A DNA stretch of 64,000 nt from Hyphomicrobiales bacterium (GTDB taxonomy: Bacteria; Pseudomonadota; Alphaproteobacteria; Rhizobiales; JAJFHC01). Both the position numbers and the translations under genes were made by a program. Under the pieces are notes generated by a model. It had not been told where the DNA came from. It ran no database searches and was given only the letters and a program-made list of their open reading frames with translations. Of the stretch, positions 26,638 to 35,786 are shown one piece after another. Positions within the stretch are counted from its first letter, which is position 1, and every line of letters starts with the position of its first letter. The DNA is taken from positions 12,575-76,574 of the forward strand of contig JAJFHC010000161.1 in the NCBI GenBank assembly GCA_021775835.1, in the 5' to 3' direction.

Positions 26638-27579
26638 CTATCTCCTGGCCACCACCGGTTCAAACCCCTTTGGCACGCCGGCCTTGACGAAGGCGCCATG
26701 GGTAGGTTCGCCGTCGAGATGGCGTTCCATGACTTTGCGCGCAGAGATCAGCTTGTCCAGGTCGATGCCGGTCCGCAAACCCATCGCCTCGAACATGAAG
26801 ACCAGATCCTCTGTCACCACATTGCCGCTGGCGCCTGGCGCAAACGGACACCCGCCCAGGCCGCCGAGGCATCCGTCGAATTCACGAACACCGGTCTCGA
26901 GGGCAGCATAGGCATTGGCCAGTCCCAGCCCGCGCGTGTCGTGAAAGTGGGCACCGACGTCGAGACCGCCGGCGATCGACTGCACTGTCTTGAATATTTC
27001 CACGACCTGCCGTGGATTGCCGTAGCCCACTGTGTCGGAGATTCCAATTCGGTCCGCGCCGGCAGAAACATAGGCTTCCGTCAGGCGGTAGACCGATGCC
27101 GGGTCGACTGTTCCGGCAATAGTGCATCCAAAACAGGTCGCAAGGCCACCGTTGAGCATGACATTGGCATAGGCAGGGTCGGAATTCCTGAGTGCCACGA
27201 TATTCGCGAACTCGTCAAGCGACTGTTGGTGGGTCTTGCGAACATTGCTGAGATTGTGTGCCTCGGACGCGGACATGACGAAGTTGAGTTGATCGACACC
27301 GGCCTTGAATGCGTTCTCCGCACCTTTAAGATTTGGCGCCAGTGCCGACACCGTGAACCCGCCCATCTGCTTCGCGGCTCGTACCACGTCGCCACTGTCG
27401 GCCAGTTGCGGGAGCAGGCCTGGTGGAACGAAGGATCCGGCCTGGATCTTGGCGACACCGGCTTCCTTCAGTGCGGCAATCCATTCGATCTTGGCCGCAG
27501 TCGGCATGATCACGGAAGTGGCCTGAAGTCCGTCCCGGGGACCAACTTCGTGAACAAGAACATCGATGTCGTCGTTCAT
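26638..27579 (-). CDS. Hydroxymethylglutaryl-CoA lyase
   Basis: A TIM-barrel lyase of 313 residues. HEVGPRDGLQ near residue 10 holds the metal Asp, HFHDTRGLGLANAYAAL near 210 the metal His pair, and GLGGCPFAPGASGNV near 240 is the HMG-CoA lyase signature with the catalytic Cys. It splits HMG-CoA to acetyl-CoA and acetoacetate; close relatives act on other 3-hydroxy-3-methyl acyl-CoAs. It begins 12 bases after the enoyl-CoA hydratase gene, and the pair recalls the end of leucine breakdown, though here it is in a DddQ-type operon. Confidence 0.92.
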   Translation of the reverse strand: MNDDIDVLVHEVGPRDGLQATSVIMPTAAKIEWIAALKEAGVAKIQAGSFVPPGLLPQLADSGDVVRAAKQMGGFTVSALAPNLKGAENAFKAGVDQLNFVMSASEAHNLSNVRKTHQQSLDEFANIVALRNSDPAYANVMLNGGLATCFGCTIAGTVDPASVYRLTEAYVSAGADRIGISDTVGYGNPRQVVEIFKTVQSIAGGLDVGAHFHDTRGLGLANAYAALETGVREFDGCLGGLGGCPFAPGASGNVVTEDLVFMFEAMGLRTGIDLDKLISARKVMERHLDGEPTHGAFVKAGVPKGFEPVVARR

Positions 27580-27591
27580 GGGTTGGATCTC

Positions 27592-28386
27592 CTAACGTCC
27601 CTTGAATTCCGGTTTGCGTTTTTCATTGAACGCGCGCACGCCTTCGGTCCGGTCCTCGGTGTTGATGAGGCGGTTGTAGGCCTCAAGTTCGAATTGATAG
27701 CCGGTGTACCAGTCGAGTTGATCTGCGGCAGACACGGCCCGTTTCGCCCGCATGATCGACAGGGGTGCGTTCGCCGCGATCTTTCGTGCCGTTGCGAGCG
27801 TCTCGTCGATAAGGGTGTCGGGAGGGCATAGCTTGTTGACGAGCCCCCATTCGAGAGCCTGTTCAGCGGTGAACGCCTCGCCAGTCAGGATGATCTCCTT
27901 GGCCCGCCGCTCGCCGACAGCGTTGGGAAGGTTTTGCGTTCCCATGCCACCTGGCATGATGCCAAGGGTTGTCTCGGTCAACGCGAACCGAGCTTCGGTT
28001 GAGGCATAGATGAAGTCGCAGTTGAGGGCAGTCTCGCAACCGCCGCCATAGGCCACCCCGTTGACCGCTGCAATGATCGGCACAGGACAGGCCCGCATGG
28101 CGTGAACGCCCTGTTCGAAGATGGCATGCTGGCGCTGCCAGTCGTCTTCGCTCATTGAGTTGCGCTCTTTCAGGTCGCCACCGGCACTGAAGGCCTTGTC
28201 GCCGCGGCCGGTGAGAATAACGCAGCGGATGCCTTCCGGATCGACGTAGAGTGCACGCATGATTTCTGTTTGCTCAAGGCCCATCTGGGTGTTGCGCGCA
28301 TTGCGGACATGCGTGCGATCGAACATGACCAACAGAATGTGTTCGTCGATTCGTTCCACATGAAGCGTTTCGAAATCCGTACGCAT
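27592..28386 (-). CDS. Enoyl-CoA hydratase/isomerase family protein
   Basis: A 264-residue crotonase. The oxyanion-hole segments are FSAGGDLKERN near residue 68 and AYGGGCETALNCD near 110, with TLGIMPGGMGTQNLPNAVG near 140. It hydrates trans-2-enoyl-CoA or a branched analogue such as methylglutaconyl-CoA or acryloyl-CoA. ATG 28386 is used; a TTG two codons earlier has slightly better spacing to GGGAG and is possible. It sits between the DddQ-like genes and HMG-CoA lyase. If acrylate from DMSP is activated by the CaiB enzyme, hydration to 3-hydroxypropionyl-CoA is one possible role. Confidence 0.9.
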   Translation of the reverse strand: MRTDFETLHVERIDEHILLVMFDRTHVRNARNTQMGLEQTEIMRALYVDPEGIRCVILTGRGDKAFSAGGDLKERNSMSEDDWQRQHAIFEQGVHAMRACPVPIIAAVNGVAYGGGCETALNCDFIYASTEARFALTETTLGIMPGGMGTQNLPNAVGERRAKEIILTGEAFTAEQALEWGLVNKLCPPDTLIDETLATARKIAANAPLSIMRAKRAVSAADQLDWYTGYQFELEAYNRLINTEDRTEGVRAFNEKRKPEFKGR

Positions 28387-28408
28387 GCTCAAGGCACTCC
28401 CTTACAAA

Positions 28409-29023
28409 TCAAACAAAACTAGGTTTCTCCCGCAGGTCGCCGTTCTGCCAGAGGTAGGCGATGACCAGCGGTTCATCCGACGTGTGAAACCCATGACTGA
28501 CCTGGGGGGCATGATAAAGCACGTCGCCCGCCCTCCGGACTGCCGGTTCCGTGTCTCCAAGGCTGCACAACGCACATCCGGCGAGAAGCGCATAGATTTC
28601 CTCCGCCACGTGGCGATGAGGCGGATACTTGAGATGCGGTCCGTACACAGCGATCCCGGCACGCACACGCGTGCTGACAAAAGGGCCGTGATTGCCGATG
28701 ATCTCGGCGTAAGCGTAATTGGACAGCATGTCATCGCCCACCGCGCTGTCCGCGCTGGTGTAACTCTGTTCCCATCTGAGTGACGCCCGGTGGCGCACGA
28801 AGAGCGCCGTCAAATCCGCCGTCTCGGCATTGGCCAAGCCAAGCGCCTGCTCGAGCGTGTCGGAAGCGTTGAGATGTACGGGCATCGTGCCCGACCAGTC
28901 CTGGCCCCAATCGGCAATGGCGGCGCGAAATCGCTGCACGTCGGGGTCGGGATGCGCCTCGACAAACGCGACGAGGGCATCCAGCAGGACTCGGTCGGTG
29001 GTTTCTTCTGTTCGAAGGCTCAT
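28409..29023 (-). CDS. dddQ: DddQ-like cupin DMSP lyase, copy 1
   Basis: A 204-residue single-domain cupin. The region KYPPHRHVAEEIY carries Tyr133, His136, His138, Glu142 and Tyr144, and the distal His is near 177. The spacing Y-x2-H-x-H-x3-E-x-Y equals Tyr120/His123/His125/Glu129/Tyr131 of characterised DddQ, as I remember it. The preceding WEQSYTSAD and NYAYAEIIG segments also fit the DMSP lyase (DLL) superfamily. Such enzymes split DMSP into DMS and acrylate. It is adjacent to a close paralog; tandem dddQ copies are known in Roseovarius nubinhibens. Cupin-DLL relatives with weak or no DMSP activity exist, so the substrate needs proof. Confidence 0.75.
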   Translation of the reverse strand: MSLRTEETTDRVLLDALVAFVEAHPDPDVQRFRAAIADWGQDWSGTMPVHLNASDTLEQALGLANAETADLTALFVRHRASLRWEQSYTSADSAVGDDMLSNYAYAEIIGNHGPFVSTRVRAGIAVYGPHLKYPPHRHVAEEIYALLAGCALCSLGDTEPAVRRAGDVLYHAPQVSHGFHTSDEPLVIAYLWQNGDLREKPSFV

Positions 29024-29035
29024 GCTGTTTCCGGA

Positions 29036-29653
29036 TCAAACGAAAGTTGATTTTTCCCGCAGGTCGCCGCTCTGCCAAAGATAGAAGATGACCAGAGGGT
29101 CGTCTGTCATGCGGAAGCCGTGCGTCAGCATTGACGGCACATGAATCACATTGCCGGTGTTGCGTACTTCCGGATCCGCATCGTCGCCCAGACGGAATTC
29201 AGCTGAACCGGCGAGGATCACATAAATCTCCTCGGCTTGATGGCGGTGCGGCGGATAGTCGACATTCGGGCCAAACACCCCGACGCCGGCACGAACCCGG
29301 TCGCTGACAAACGGTCCGCGTTTGCCGATGATCTCGGCGTAGCCATAGTTGGCCAGCATGTCATCGCCGACAGCCTTGTCCGCGCTGGTGTAGCTCTGCT
29401 CCCAGTACCGAGTGGCGCGCTCGCGCACGTATGCCTCCATCAATGCCCTGGTCCCGGAACTGGTTTGTGGCAGCGACTGCTCAAGGATATCCGATGCCGC
29501 CAGATGGGCGGGTGATACGCCGGACCAGTCCTTTCCCCAATTGGCGACAGGTTCCCGAAATCCGTCAATCCTGGTGTCGGGGTGGGCCGCGACGTAGGTC
29601 AATGTCGCATCCAGCAGGGCCTGGTCGGCCGCCTTGTCTATCCCTGCAGTCAT
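29036..29653 (-). CDS. dddQ: DddQ-like cupin DMSP lyase, copy 2
   Basis: A 205-residue paralog of the preceding gene (same WEQSYTSAD, YAEIIG and YPPHRHxAEEIY blocks, same GDLREK-x-x-FV ending). It has the complete set Tyr133, His136, His138, Glu142, Tyr144 and a distal His near 178. I chose ATG 29653 because its N-terminus then lines up with copy 1 and GGAAG lies 8 bases upstream; in-frame ATGs at 29668, 29680 and 29686 are possible. Only 12 bases separate it from copy 1, indicating duplication within an operon. The copies are clearly diverged, so both have probably been kept by selection. Confidence 0.75.
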   Translation of the reverse strand: MTAGIDKAADQALLDATLTYVAAHPDTRIDGFREPVANWGKDWSGVSPAHLAASDILEQSLPQTSSGTRALMEAYVRERATRYWEQSYTSADKAVGDDMLANYGYAEIIGKRGPFVSDRVRAGVGVFGPNVDYPPHRHQAEEIYVILAGSAEFRLGDDADPEVRNTGNVIHVPSMLTHGFRMTDDPLVIFYLWQSGDLREKSTFV

Positions 29654-29777
29654 GGCATTAACTTCCATTGTAAGTTCCATTGTCATCCGTGTGCAGATCT
29701 CATTTCAGCCGCCTGCTCAGTATCGTCCATCCGCTCATGGATCCAAACACGCGGCCAGTCCGCAACTCACCCACCCG

Positions 29778-30539
29778 TCAGGTCTTGTAATGGGGAGCGA
29801 TTCGGTCCAGCCGCCGCAGAAGGGCCGGCCATTCGTTTTCTCCCGGCGCCGAACCGTGATTGACGAGCCTGGCGTTCTCCGCCGCAATCTCGTCGGGGAG
29901 CGTGCGGAAGGGTTTGCCCATGGCGTGAAGCTGAGTGACGATGCGGCATTGGTAGATCAACCAGTACATCCGCATGAAGGCTTCCGGCACGGTTGACCCA
30001 ACTGTTGTCAGCCCGTGATTGCGCATGATCATGTTGTTCTTGGTGCCAAGACATTGGGCAATGTAGGCCCGCTCGTCTATGTCGTGGGAGAACCCGTCAT
30101 AGTCGTAGTAGACGAGATCGTTGCTGAAGTAGGCCGATGTGCCGCAGATTTCCGGCAGGCCATCCTCAAGGCACGCAATCGCGACAGCTTCAGGCGTATG
30201 AGTATGCACAACGCAGCCAACATCCGGCCGCGCATCGTAGACCGCGCCGTGTATGACGAAACCGGCCGGTGCAACCTCACTGTCTTGAGTGAGTTCGTTT
30301 CCGGTCACGTCTACTTTTGCCAGGTTTGACGCCGTGGCCTCGTCGTACATAAGTCCGTGCCGGTTCATGAGGAAGCTGTTGTCAGCAGCGGGGACGCGCG
30401 CCGAAATGTGGTTCCACACAAGCATCGTCCAGCCGAAATGTTCGGCAAGTTGCAGGGCAGCGGCGAGCTGGGTTCGCTGGTCCCATTCCGCATCGGAACA
30501 TTCAGTTGGGCGCGACGATGGCAGTGATTGAACGCTCAT
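29778..30539 (-). CDS. Class II aldolase/adducin family protein
   Basis: A 253-residue zinc-aldolase-fold protein with ligand motifs VVHTHTPEAVA near residue 110 and MRNHGLTTVGST near 175, and MLVWNHISARV near 40. The start overlaps the stop of the CaiB gene (ATGA), so they are translationally coupled. Proteins of this group cleave or decarboxylate hydroxy acids; no substrate can be assigned. Its position between a CoA-transferase and the two DddQ-like genes ties it to the same catabolic pathway. Confidence 0.88.
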   Translation of the reverse strand: MSVQSLPSSRPTECSDAEWDQRTQLAAALQLAEHFGWTMLVWNHISARVPAADNSFLMNRHGLMYDEATASNLAKVDVTGNELTQDSEVAPAGFVIHGAVYDARPDVGCVVHTHTPEAVAIACLEDGLPEICGTSAYFSNDLVYYDYDGFSHDIDERAYIAQCLGTKNNMIMRNHGLTTVGSTVPEAFMRMYWLIYQCRIVTQLHAMGKPFRTLPDEIAAENARLVNHGSAPGENEWPALLRRLDRIAPHYKT

Positions 30540-31789
30540 GATGGTGTCTCCCCGTTGTCGCTGGTTTCCCGGTTGACGATCACACCGGCCTCAAACAGTC
30601 GGGATATCTGTTCTGTGGTCAACCCTGCTTCCCTCAGAACTTCCGCACTGTGTTCCCCCAGCATGGGGGCTGGCGTCGGCGTCCGGCGTTGACCGCCGGT
30701 AAACCGGTTGGCCGGTCGCATATGCCTGACGACGCCTTCCTTCGGATAGTTCATGGTTTCGAACAGGCCGACCTCGCCCAGGTGAGGATCATCCAGAAGA
30801 TCGTCCAGACTGTTGAAGGCAAAGGCCGGGATGTCCATCTTGCCAAATATCCCGATCCATTCGGTGGTTGTTCTGGATTCCAGCGACCCGTTTCTGATCT
30901 TGAAAAACTCGCTGACATTCTCGAGTCTCGCCGGCACGGTTGCAAACTTCGGGTCCGCCGCCAGTTCGGGCCTGCCGATAGCGTCGAAAAACGCATGGGC
31001 CTGCCGATCCGTATTTGCAGAGATGCAGATGTAGCCATCCTTTGTGCGGATGGGGCGGGCATTGGGGTCGAGAATGCGAGCGTCCCCGGCTTCGCCGCGC
31101 GGCGGCTCAAAGGCCTTCTGTCCAAAATGTTCCTGGAGGACGAAGCTTGCCACGTTCTCAAACATGGGGACCTCGACGGACTGTCCCTGGCCGGTCAGGT
31201 CACGGGCCCGCAACGCGAGCAGGATCATCTGGACAGCGATCAGGGCGACAAGGTGGTCGGCGACGACCATGGGAACAAACTGTGGCGCGCCGGTCTGGCG
31301 CTCGAAGCACGCCGCAATTCCGGCACCTCCCTGAATGATCGTGTCGTAGGCTGGTTTGTCGAAGTAGCGGCCGTCGCGGCCAAAGCCCATCATCATGCAG
31401 TGCACGACCTTTGGATTGATCCTGATGGCGTCTTCGAAGGTCAAACCCAGTTTCGCGAGCGCTGTGCTGCGCATATTGACCACGATAACATCCGCACTCT
31501 CGATCATGGCCCGGACTGCGGCCTGTCCTTCAGGTTTCTTCAGGTCTATGGCCAGGGACCGCTTGTTCCTGTTCATCTGCAGGAATTTTGGCGACAGCTC
31601 GCCGGAACGCGAGGCCCCGCCCATGCGCCGCAGAATATCGCCGTCCGGTGCCTCAATCTTGATGACCTCCGCGCCGTAGTCCGCGAGGAACTGTGTCGCG
31701 ACCGGGCCGACCACCACGGAAGTGAAGTCGAGAACCTTTACGCCGCTGAGCGGACCGTCTGTCAGGAGAGGGGCCTGATCGTCAATCAT
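30536..31789 (-). CDS. CaiB/BaiF (class III) CoA-transferase
   Basis: A 417-residue CoA-transferase. LSGVKVLDFTSVVVGP opens the fold, KPEGQAAVRAMIESADV follows near 80, and the catalytic Asp is in KPAYDTIIQGGAG near 155. Members move CoA between carboxylic acids through a glutamyl- or aspartyl-anhydride. It is the promoter-proximal gene of the minus-strand operon that runs through the DddQ-like genes to HMG-CoA lyase, and is divergent from a LysR gene. Activation of acrylate, of DMSP itself (DddD uses a CaiB-type domain) or of another acid is possible. Confidence 0.92.
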   Translation of the reverse strand: MIDDQAPLLTDGPLSGVKVLDFTSVVVGPVATQFLADYGAEVIKIEAPDGDILRRMGGASRSGELSPKFLQMNRNKRSLAIDLKKPEGQAAVRAMIESADVIVVNMRSTALAKLGLTFEDAIRINPKVVHCMMMGFGRDGRYFDKPAYDTIIQGGAGIAACFERQTGAPQFVPMVVADHLVALIAVQMILLALRARDLTGQGQSVEVPMFENVASFVLQEHFGQKAFEPPRGEAGDARILDPNARPIRTKDGYICISANTDRQAHAFFDAIGRPELAADPKFATVPARLENVSEFFKIRNGSLESRTTTEWIGIFGKMDIPAFAFNSLDDLLDDPHLGEVGLFETMNYPKEGVVRHMRPANRFTGGQRRTPTPAPMLGEHSAEVLREAGLTTEQISRLFEAGVIVNRETSDNGETPS

Positions 31790-31845
31790 TGTCAGCTGCC
31801 ATTCCTGCCGTTTTTCCAGTCGTACAGAGTATGAATGAGGAAATA

Positions 31846-31875
31846 ATAGGCAACAAACGAATATATATGGCCTAT
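31846..31875. promoter_or_regulatory. Inverted repeat in the LysR/CaiB divergent gap
   Basis: ATAGGC (31846-31851) and GCCTAT (31870-31875) are 6-bp arms separated by 18 AT-rich bases, in the 141-base gap between the LysR start and the CaiB start. The span suits a two-half-site LTTR target, but the arms are short. Confidence 0.35.
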
Positions 31876-31930
31876 AACTGCGTATGGCGCATCAATTGGC
31901 CGGAACTGAGAAGTGGATCAGGAAAACGAT

Positions 31931-32839
31931 ATGGAACATCTGGACGTTCTTGGGCTCCAGGCCTTTGTCAGTGTTGCCGAGCAGGGAAGTTTTCGGCTTG
32001 CGTCAGCGCGGCTGAACCTCTCGGCCACGGCGGTCAGCAGGCGCGTGCAGAAACTGGAGGAAAATCTGGGTTGTCTTCTGCTCAGCAGAACCACCCGGAG
32101 CGTCACCCTGACGCCGGTCGGGGCGGAGTTTCTCCCACGCGCGCAGGAACTGTTGAACGGGATGGAAGGGGCCTTCGAGGAGTTGCGCACCAAGGGCCGC
32201 TTCGGCGAAGGGGCGCTGACCATCGGCTGTCTTCCGACCATTGCATCATACTATTTCCCGGCAATTCTGACCAAGTTCACCGAACAGGCACCGAACCCGG
32301 TCCGGATATTTGATCTGTCGGCAACGGACATTCTGGAATATGTCCGAACCGGAAAAGTCGATTTTGCAATTTCCTTCATTGGAGCCGACTTTCACGACCT
32401 GACGATTACACCGCTCTACACCGAACCCATGGTCGCCGTTACCGCGCCGGGAAACACACTTGCCGACAAGACCGCGCTCAACTGGCGGGATCTGGCCGGT
32501 CAAAGGCTGATCTCGATCGGATCCCTGAGTGGAACACGACGCTTGATTGATTCATCTCTCCAGGCCCATTCAATCGAGCTCGACTGGTCGTACGAAGTGC
32601 AGCACCTCTCAACAGCAATCAACTTCGCCAAAGCCGGCCTCGGCATAGCGGTGCTGCCGAGGATCGCGACGGAGCTGGTTCACCCTCACATGATCGCACT
32701 GGATCTTCTCGAGCCCACTGTCGTGCGCAGAATCGGCATGATAAGGCGAAATGATTTTGCCCTGCCACCGGCCGCAAAGGCGCTGCACGATATCATTATC
32801 CACCATTTGCGTGAGGCGACACGGAATGTTGCCGCTTGA
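31931..32839 (+). CDS. LysR-family transcriptional regulator
   Basis: A 302-residue LTTR. The DNA-binding helix-turn-helix is within residues 3-60 (AFVSVAEQGSFRLASARLN, then SATAVSRRVQKLE), and the effector-binding domain starts near 90. ATG 31931 has AGGAAAA upstream; a GTG six codons earlier is less likely. It is divergent from the CaiB-aldolase-DddQ operon and is its most likely regulator. The inducer could be DMSP or acrylate, as for other ddd loci, but that is inference. Confidence 0.92.
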   Translation: MEHLDVLGLQAFVSVAEQGSFRLASARLNLSATAVSRRVQKLEENLGCLLLSRTTRSVTLTPVGAEFLPRAQELLNGMEGAFEELRTKGRFGEGALTIGCLPTIASYYFPAILTKFTEQAPNPVRIFDLSATDILEYVRTGKVDFAISFIGADFHDLTITPLYTEPMVAVTAPGNTLADKTALNWRDLAGQRLISIGSLSGTRRLIDSSLQAHSIELDWSYEVQHLSTAINFAKAGLGIAVLPRIATELVHPHMIALDLLEPTVVRRIGMIRRNDFALPPAAKALHDIIIHHLREATRNVAA

Positions 32840-32940
32840 GCAATCCTGGGATTGCATTCATGAGCGACACGCAGGATTAGTCCGGTTATTTGCACTTGTA
32901 GAATGCCCGTCCCACAGCCGATACTTTGGCCGAGGCTGCC

Positions 32941-34908
32941 ATGACCACAGAAACATCAATCCAGTTCCCGCACCTGTTCACGCCGATAGAACTTGGCGGC
33001 AAGATCATTCGAAACCGTATCGTCTCCACGGGTCACCACACCTATCTGTCGGACTTTGCGCCTGACGAAAACCTGATCGCCTACCATGAAGCCCGCGCTC
33101 GGGGTGGTGCTGGCCTTATCATCGTGGAAATTGCCGGTGTCCATCACACGGCGACCTTTTCGGACGGCCTCCTGATGGCGACCTCACGCGATTGCATTCC
33201 CGGCTATCGGGCGCTGGTGGAGGCCTGCCATAAACACGGCGCGTGCGTTTTTGCCCAGCTCTTCCATCCCGGCCGGGAGATCCGGATGACCCGTGATGGC
33301 TTTCAGGCGATAGCATATGCGCCGTCCGAGGTGCCCAACGAACGCTTCCATATCATGCCCCGGAAAATGTCGGCGGACATGGTTCGCGAAATCGTCGAAG
33401 GCCATGCCAGGGCAGCGGAGTACCTCGCCGAGTCAGGTATCGATGGTCTGGAGATCGTGGCAAGCCACGGCTATCTGCACGCGCAGTTTCTGAATCCGGC
33501 AACCAACCAGCGCGACGATGAGTATGGCGGCACGTTTGACGGCCGACTCAGATTTGTCCGGGAGACCATCCAAAGTATCCGTTCAAGGGTCGGCAACATG
33601 GCGCTGGGCATGCGCATTTCGGGAGACGAACTCGATCCGGCAGGATTGAGCGCCGACCTGGTATTGAAAATCTGCACGGCACTGCAGGATGACGGTCTGC
33701 TCGACTATTTCAATGTCACCGCCGGCACGTCGGCGTCGCTCGGTGGCTCGGTCCATGTGGTCCCGCCCATGGGCCTCGCAGCCGGATACACCGTCCCCTT
33801 TGGGGCTGCCGTCAAGAAAGTCACGGACAAGCCGGTTATCGTCACGGGCCGGATCAACCAGCCCCAGGTCGCCGAAGGCATCCTGGCGGCGGGAGATGCC
33901 GATCTGTGCGGCATGACCAGGGCTATGATTTGCGATCCGCGTATGCCGGAGAAAGCCAGGGCGAACAGGGTTGACGATATCCGGGCCTGCATTGGCTGCA
34001 ATCAGGCCTGTATCGGCCGGGCTCAGCGCAGCCATGGGGTTTCCTGCATTCAACATCCAGAATCGGGTCGTGAAGTAAGATTTGGCACGCGCCCGGTTGC
34101 CGCCGCGAAGAAGACCGTCATGGTGATCGGTGGTGGTCCCGGTGGCATGAAGGCGGCATCCGTTGCCGCGGAACGAGGTCACGAGGTCTTGCTCTTTGAA
34201 GCCGCGGTTCAGTTGGGCGGCCAGGCGCGTTTGGCTTGTCGGTTGCCCGGCAGGGAAGAGTTTGGCGGAATCATCACAAATTTTGAACGCGAGATGACGC
34301 TGGCAGGCGTTACCGTGAAGACTGGAACGGTGGTTGATCTGGCGCTGGTCGAACAGGTTCGTCCCGATGCAATAGTCCTCGCAACCGGTGCGCAACCATA
34401 TGTGCCGCACATCGAGGGTGCCCAGGAAGCTCATGTGGTCACGGCCTGGGATGTGATCGAAGGACGTGCCAATGTCGGAGCGTCGGTCGTCATTGCAGAC
34501 TGGAAGTGCGACTGGATCGGCATCGGTCTTGCCGAAATGCTCGCAGTCCAGGGTTGCCGTGTACGGCTCTGCATCAACGGTGCCGAGCCTGGTGAATCCA
34601 TACAGAACTGGACCCGTTACCACTATCTTGGTCACCTCTATAAACTTGGCGTGGAGTTCCATCCACATGTCAGGGTGTTCGGCGCGGATGCCGACACGGC
34701 CTATTTCCAGAACACGATCACTGATGAACCGGTCATTCTGGAGGACACGGATACCCTCGTTCTGTCACTTGGGCACCTTTCCGAGCGAGGCCTCGAAGAC
34801 GACCTTCACGGCCGGGAGTTCGAAGTTCACTCAATCGGCGATTGCGTTACGCCGCGCACAGCCGAGGAGGCGGTCTATGAAGGGTTGCAGGTCGGGTGCC
34901 TGCTCTGA
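32941..34908 (+). CDS. Old-yellow-enzyme/FAD fusion: trimethylamine dehydrogenase or dienoyl-CoA reductase type
   Basis: A 655-residue iron-sulfur flavoprotein. An FMN TIM barrel occupies about 1-345 (LFTPIELGGKIIRNRIV at the start; GYLHAQFLNPATNQRDDEYGG near 180). A [4Fe-4S] motif CIGCNQACIG plus a Cys 12 residues later lies near 350-375. An FAD/NAD-type domain begins at VMVIGGGPGGMKAA near 395. Its length fits trimethylamine/dimethylamine/histamine dehydrogenase and 2,4-dienoyl-CoA reductase equally. Next to a GcvT/DmdA-like demethylase, removal of N- or S-methyl groups is attractive; beside acyl-CoA genes, enoyl reduction is too. GAGG precedes ATG 32941. Confidence 0.87.
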   Translation: MTTETSIQFPHLFTPIELGGKIIRNRIVSTGHHTYLSDFAPDENLIAYHEARARGGAGLIIVEIAGVHHTATFSDGLLMATSRDCIPGYRALVEACHKHGACVFAQLFHPGREIRMTRDGFQAIAYAPSEVPNERFHIMPRKMSADMVREIVEGHARAAEYLAESGIDGLEIVASHGYLHAQFLNPATNQRDDEYGGTFDGRLRFVRETIQSIRSRVGNMALGMRISGDELDPAGLSADLVLKICTALQDDGLLDYFNVTAGTSASLGGSVHVVPPMGLAAGYTVPFGAAVKKVTDKPVIVTGRINQPQVAEGILAAGDADLCGMTRAMICDPRMPEKARANRVDDIRACIGCNQACIGRAQRSHGVSCIQHPESGREVRFGTRPVAAAKKTVMVIGGGPGGMKAASVAAERGHEVLLFEAAVQLGGQARLACRLPGREEFGGIITNFEREMTLAGVTVKTGTVVDLALVEQVRPDAIVLATGAQPYVPHIEGAQEAHVVTAWDVIEGRANVGASVVIADWKCDWIGIGLAEMLAVQGCRVRLCINGAEPGESIQNWTRYHYLGHLYKLGVEFHPHVRVFGADADTAYFQNTITDEPVILEDTDTLVLSLGHLSERGLEDDLHGREFEVHSIGDCVTPRTAEEAVYEGLQVGCLL

Positions 34909-35077
34909 CGGGACTAAGCTGACGCAAGAACGGCAAGAGTGTACCCGTCCGATAGCAACACAAAGTGGACGTCCGCGTTGAGGTCCACCCGCGTTGAGGC
35001 CAACTAGCAATGGCCTCTGGACTTCACGATTGGCGCTGCCGTACTTTGACAACCAGTGCGGCGGAGGACCACAGACC

Positions 35078-35710
35078 ATGGATGCCCTGATTATCCTGAT
35101 AAGCGTGTTTGCCATCTTTATCCCGGCCTTGATGCTGCCGGGTCCCGATTTTGTGGCGGTGGTCCGCTCGTCCATGGCCCACGGGGCGATGGCCGGGTTC
35201 CAGACGACACTCGGTGTTTCCCTTGGACTGGGGTTCTACGCGAGCCTGAGTCTGCTTGGACTGTCGGCCATTCTGGTTGAATACCAGTGGCTGGCGTGGA
35301 CCGTACGGATCCTGGGCGGCGGCTATCTCGCCTTTCTGGGGATCCGGCTGATCCTGACGAAACCTCAGCCGATCGATGTCTCGGCGGCTTCCGGAAAACC
35401 GCGCGGCAATGCATTTGTGTTCGGGTTCCTTGTGACACTTACAAATCCCAAGGCCGTGGTTCTGTTCACAAGCGTATTTGCAACCGCCGTGACGGAGACA
35501 ACGCCCGTGTGGCTGATGGGCGTGATGATCGCCCTGGTCACTGCAAGTTCATTGATCTGGTATTCGATAGTTGCCGTGTTTATGTCCTCGACACCCGTCA
35601 TCGCCCGGTTTCGAAACGCCCAACATTGGATCGAACGCGCTGCAGGCGTCTGTTTTGTAGTGATCGGTGGAAAGATACTGGCGGACAGCCGAAACCCCCT
35701 GACACCGTAA
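35078..35710 (+). CDS. LysE/RhtB-family exporter
   Basis: A 210-residue inner-membrane protein with six TM helices and the family opening IPALMLPGPDFVAVVRSSM plus GFQTTLGVSLGLGFY. GGAGG lies 10 bases before ATG 35078. Such proteins export amino acids or related small zwitterions. It lies between the flavoprotein and the DmdA-like gene, 76 bases before the latter, and may export a product or excess intermediate of their pathway. Confidence 0.9.
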   Translation: MDALIILISVFAIFIPALMLPGPDFVAVVRSSMAHGAMAGFQTTLGVSLGLGFYASLSLLGLSAILVEYQWLAWTVRILGGGYLAFLGIRLILTKPQPIDVSAASGKPRGNAFVFGFLVTLTNPKAVVLFTSVFATAVTETTPVWLMGVMIALVTASSLIWYSIVAVFMSSTPVIARFRNAQHWIERAAGVCFVVIGGKILADSRNPLTP

Positions 35711-35786
35711 TTCTTGTGACAGCCGTCCCAATATGATTTATGCGACACGGCAGACGAGAACGACGGTTGGGTGAGGGGACCTGCTC

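Noticed and set aside
26254..27831. A 525-codon plus-strand open frame
   Set aside because: It lies antisense to the secreted Cys-rich gene and HMG-CoA lyase, has no domain, and its composition is that of a complementary-strand shadow.
30650..31834. A 394-codon plus-strand open frame
   Set aside because: Complementary to the CaiB gene, which has complete family motifs; no recognisable domain or ribosome site.
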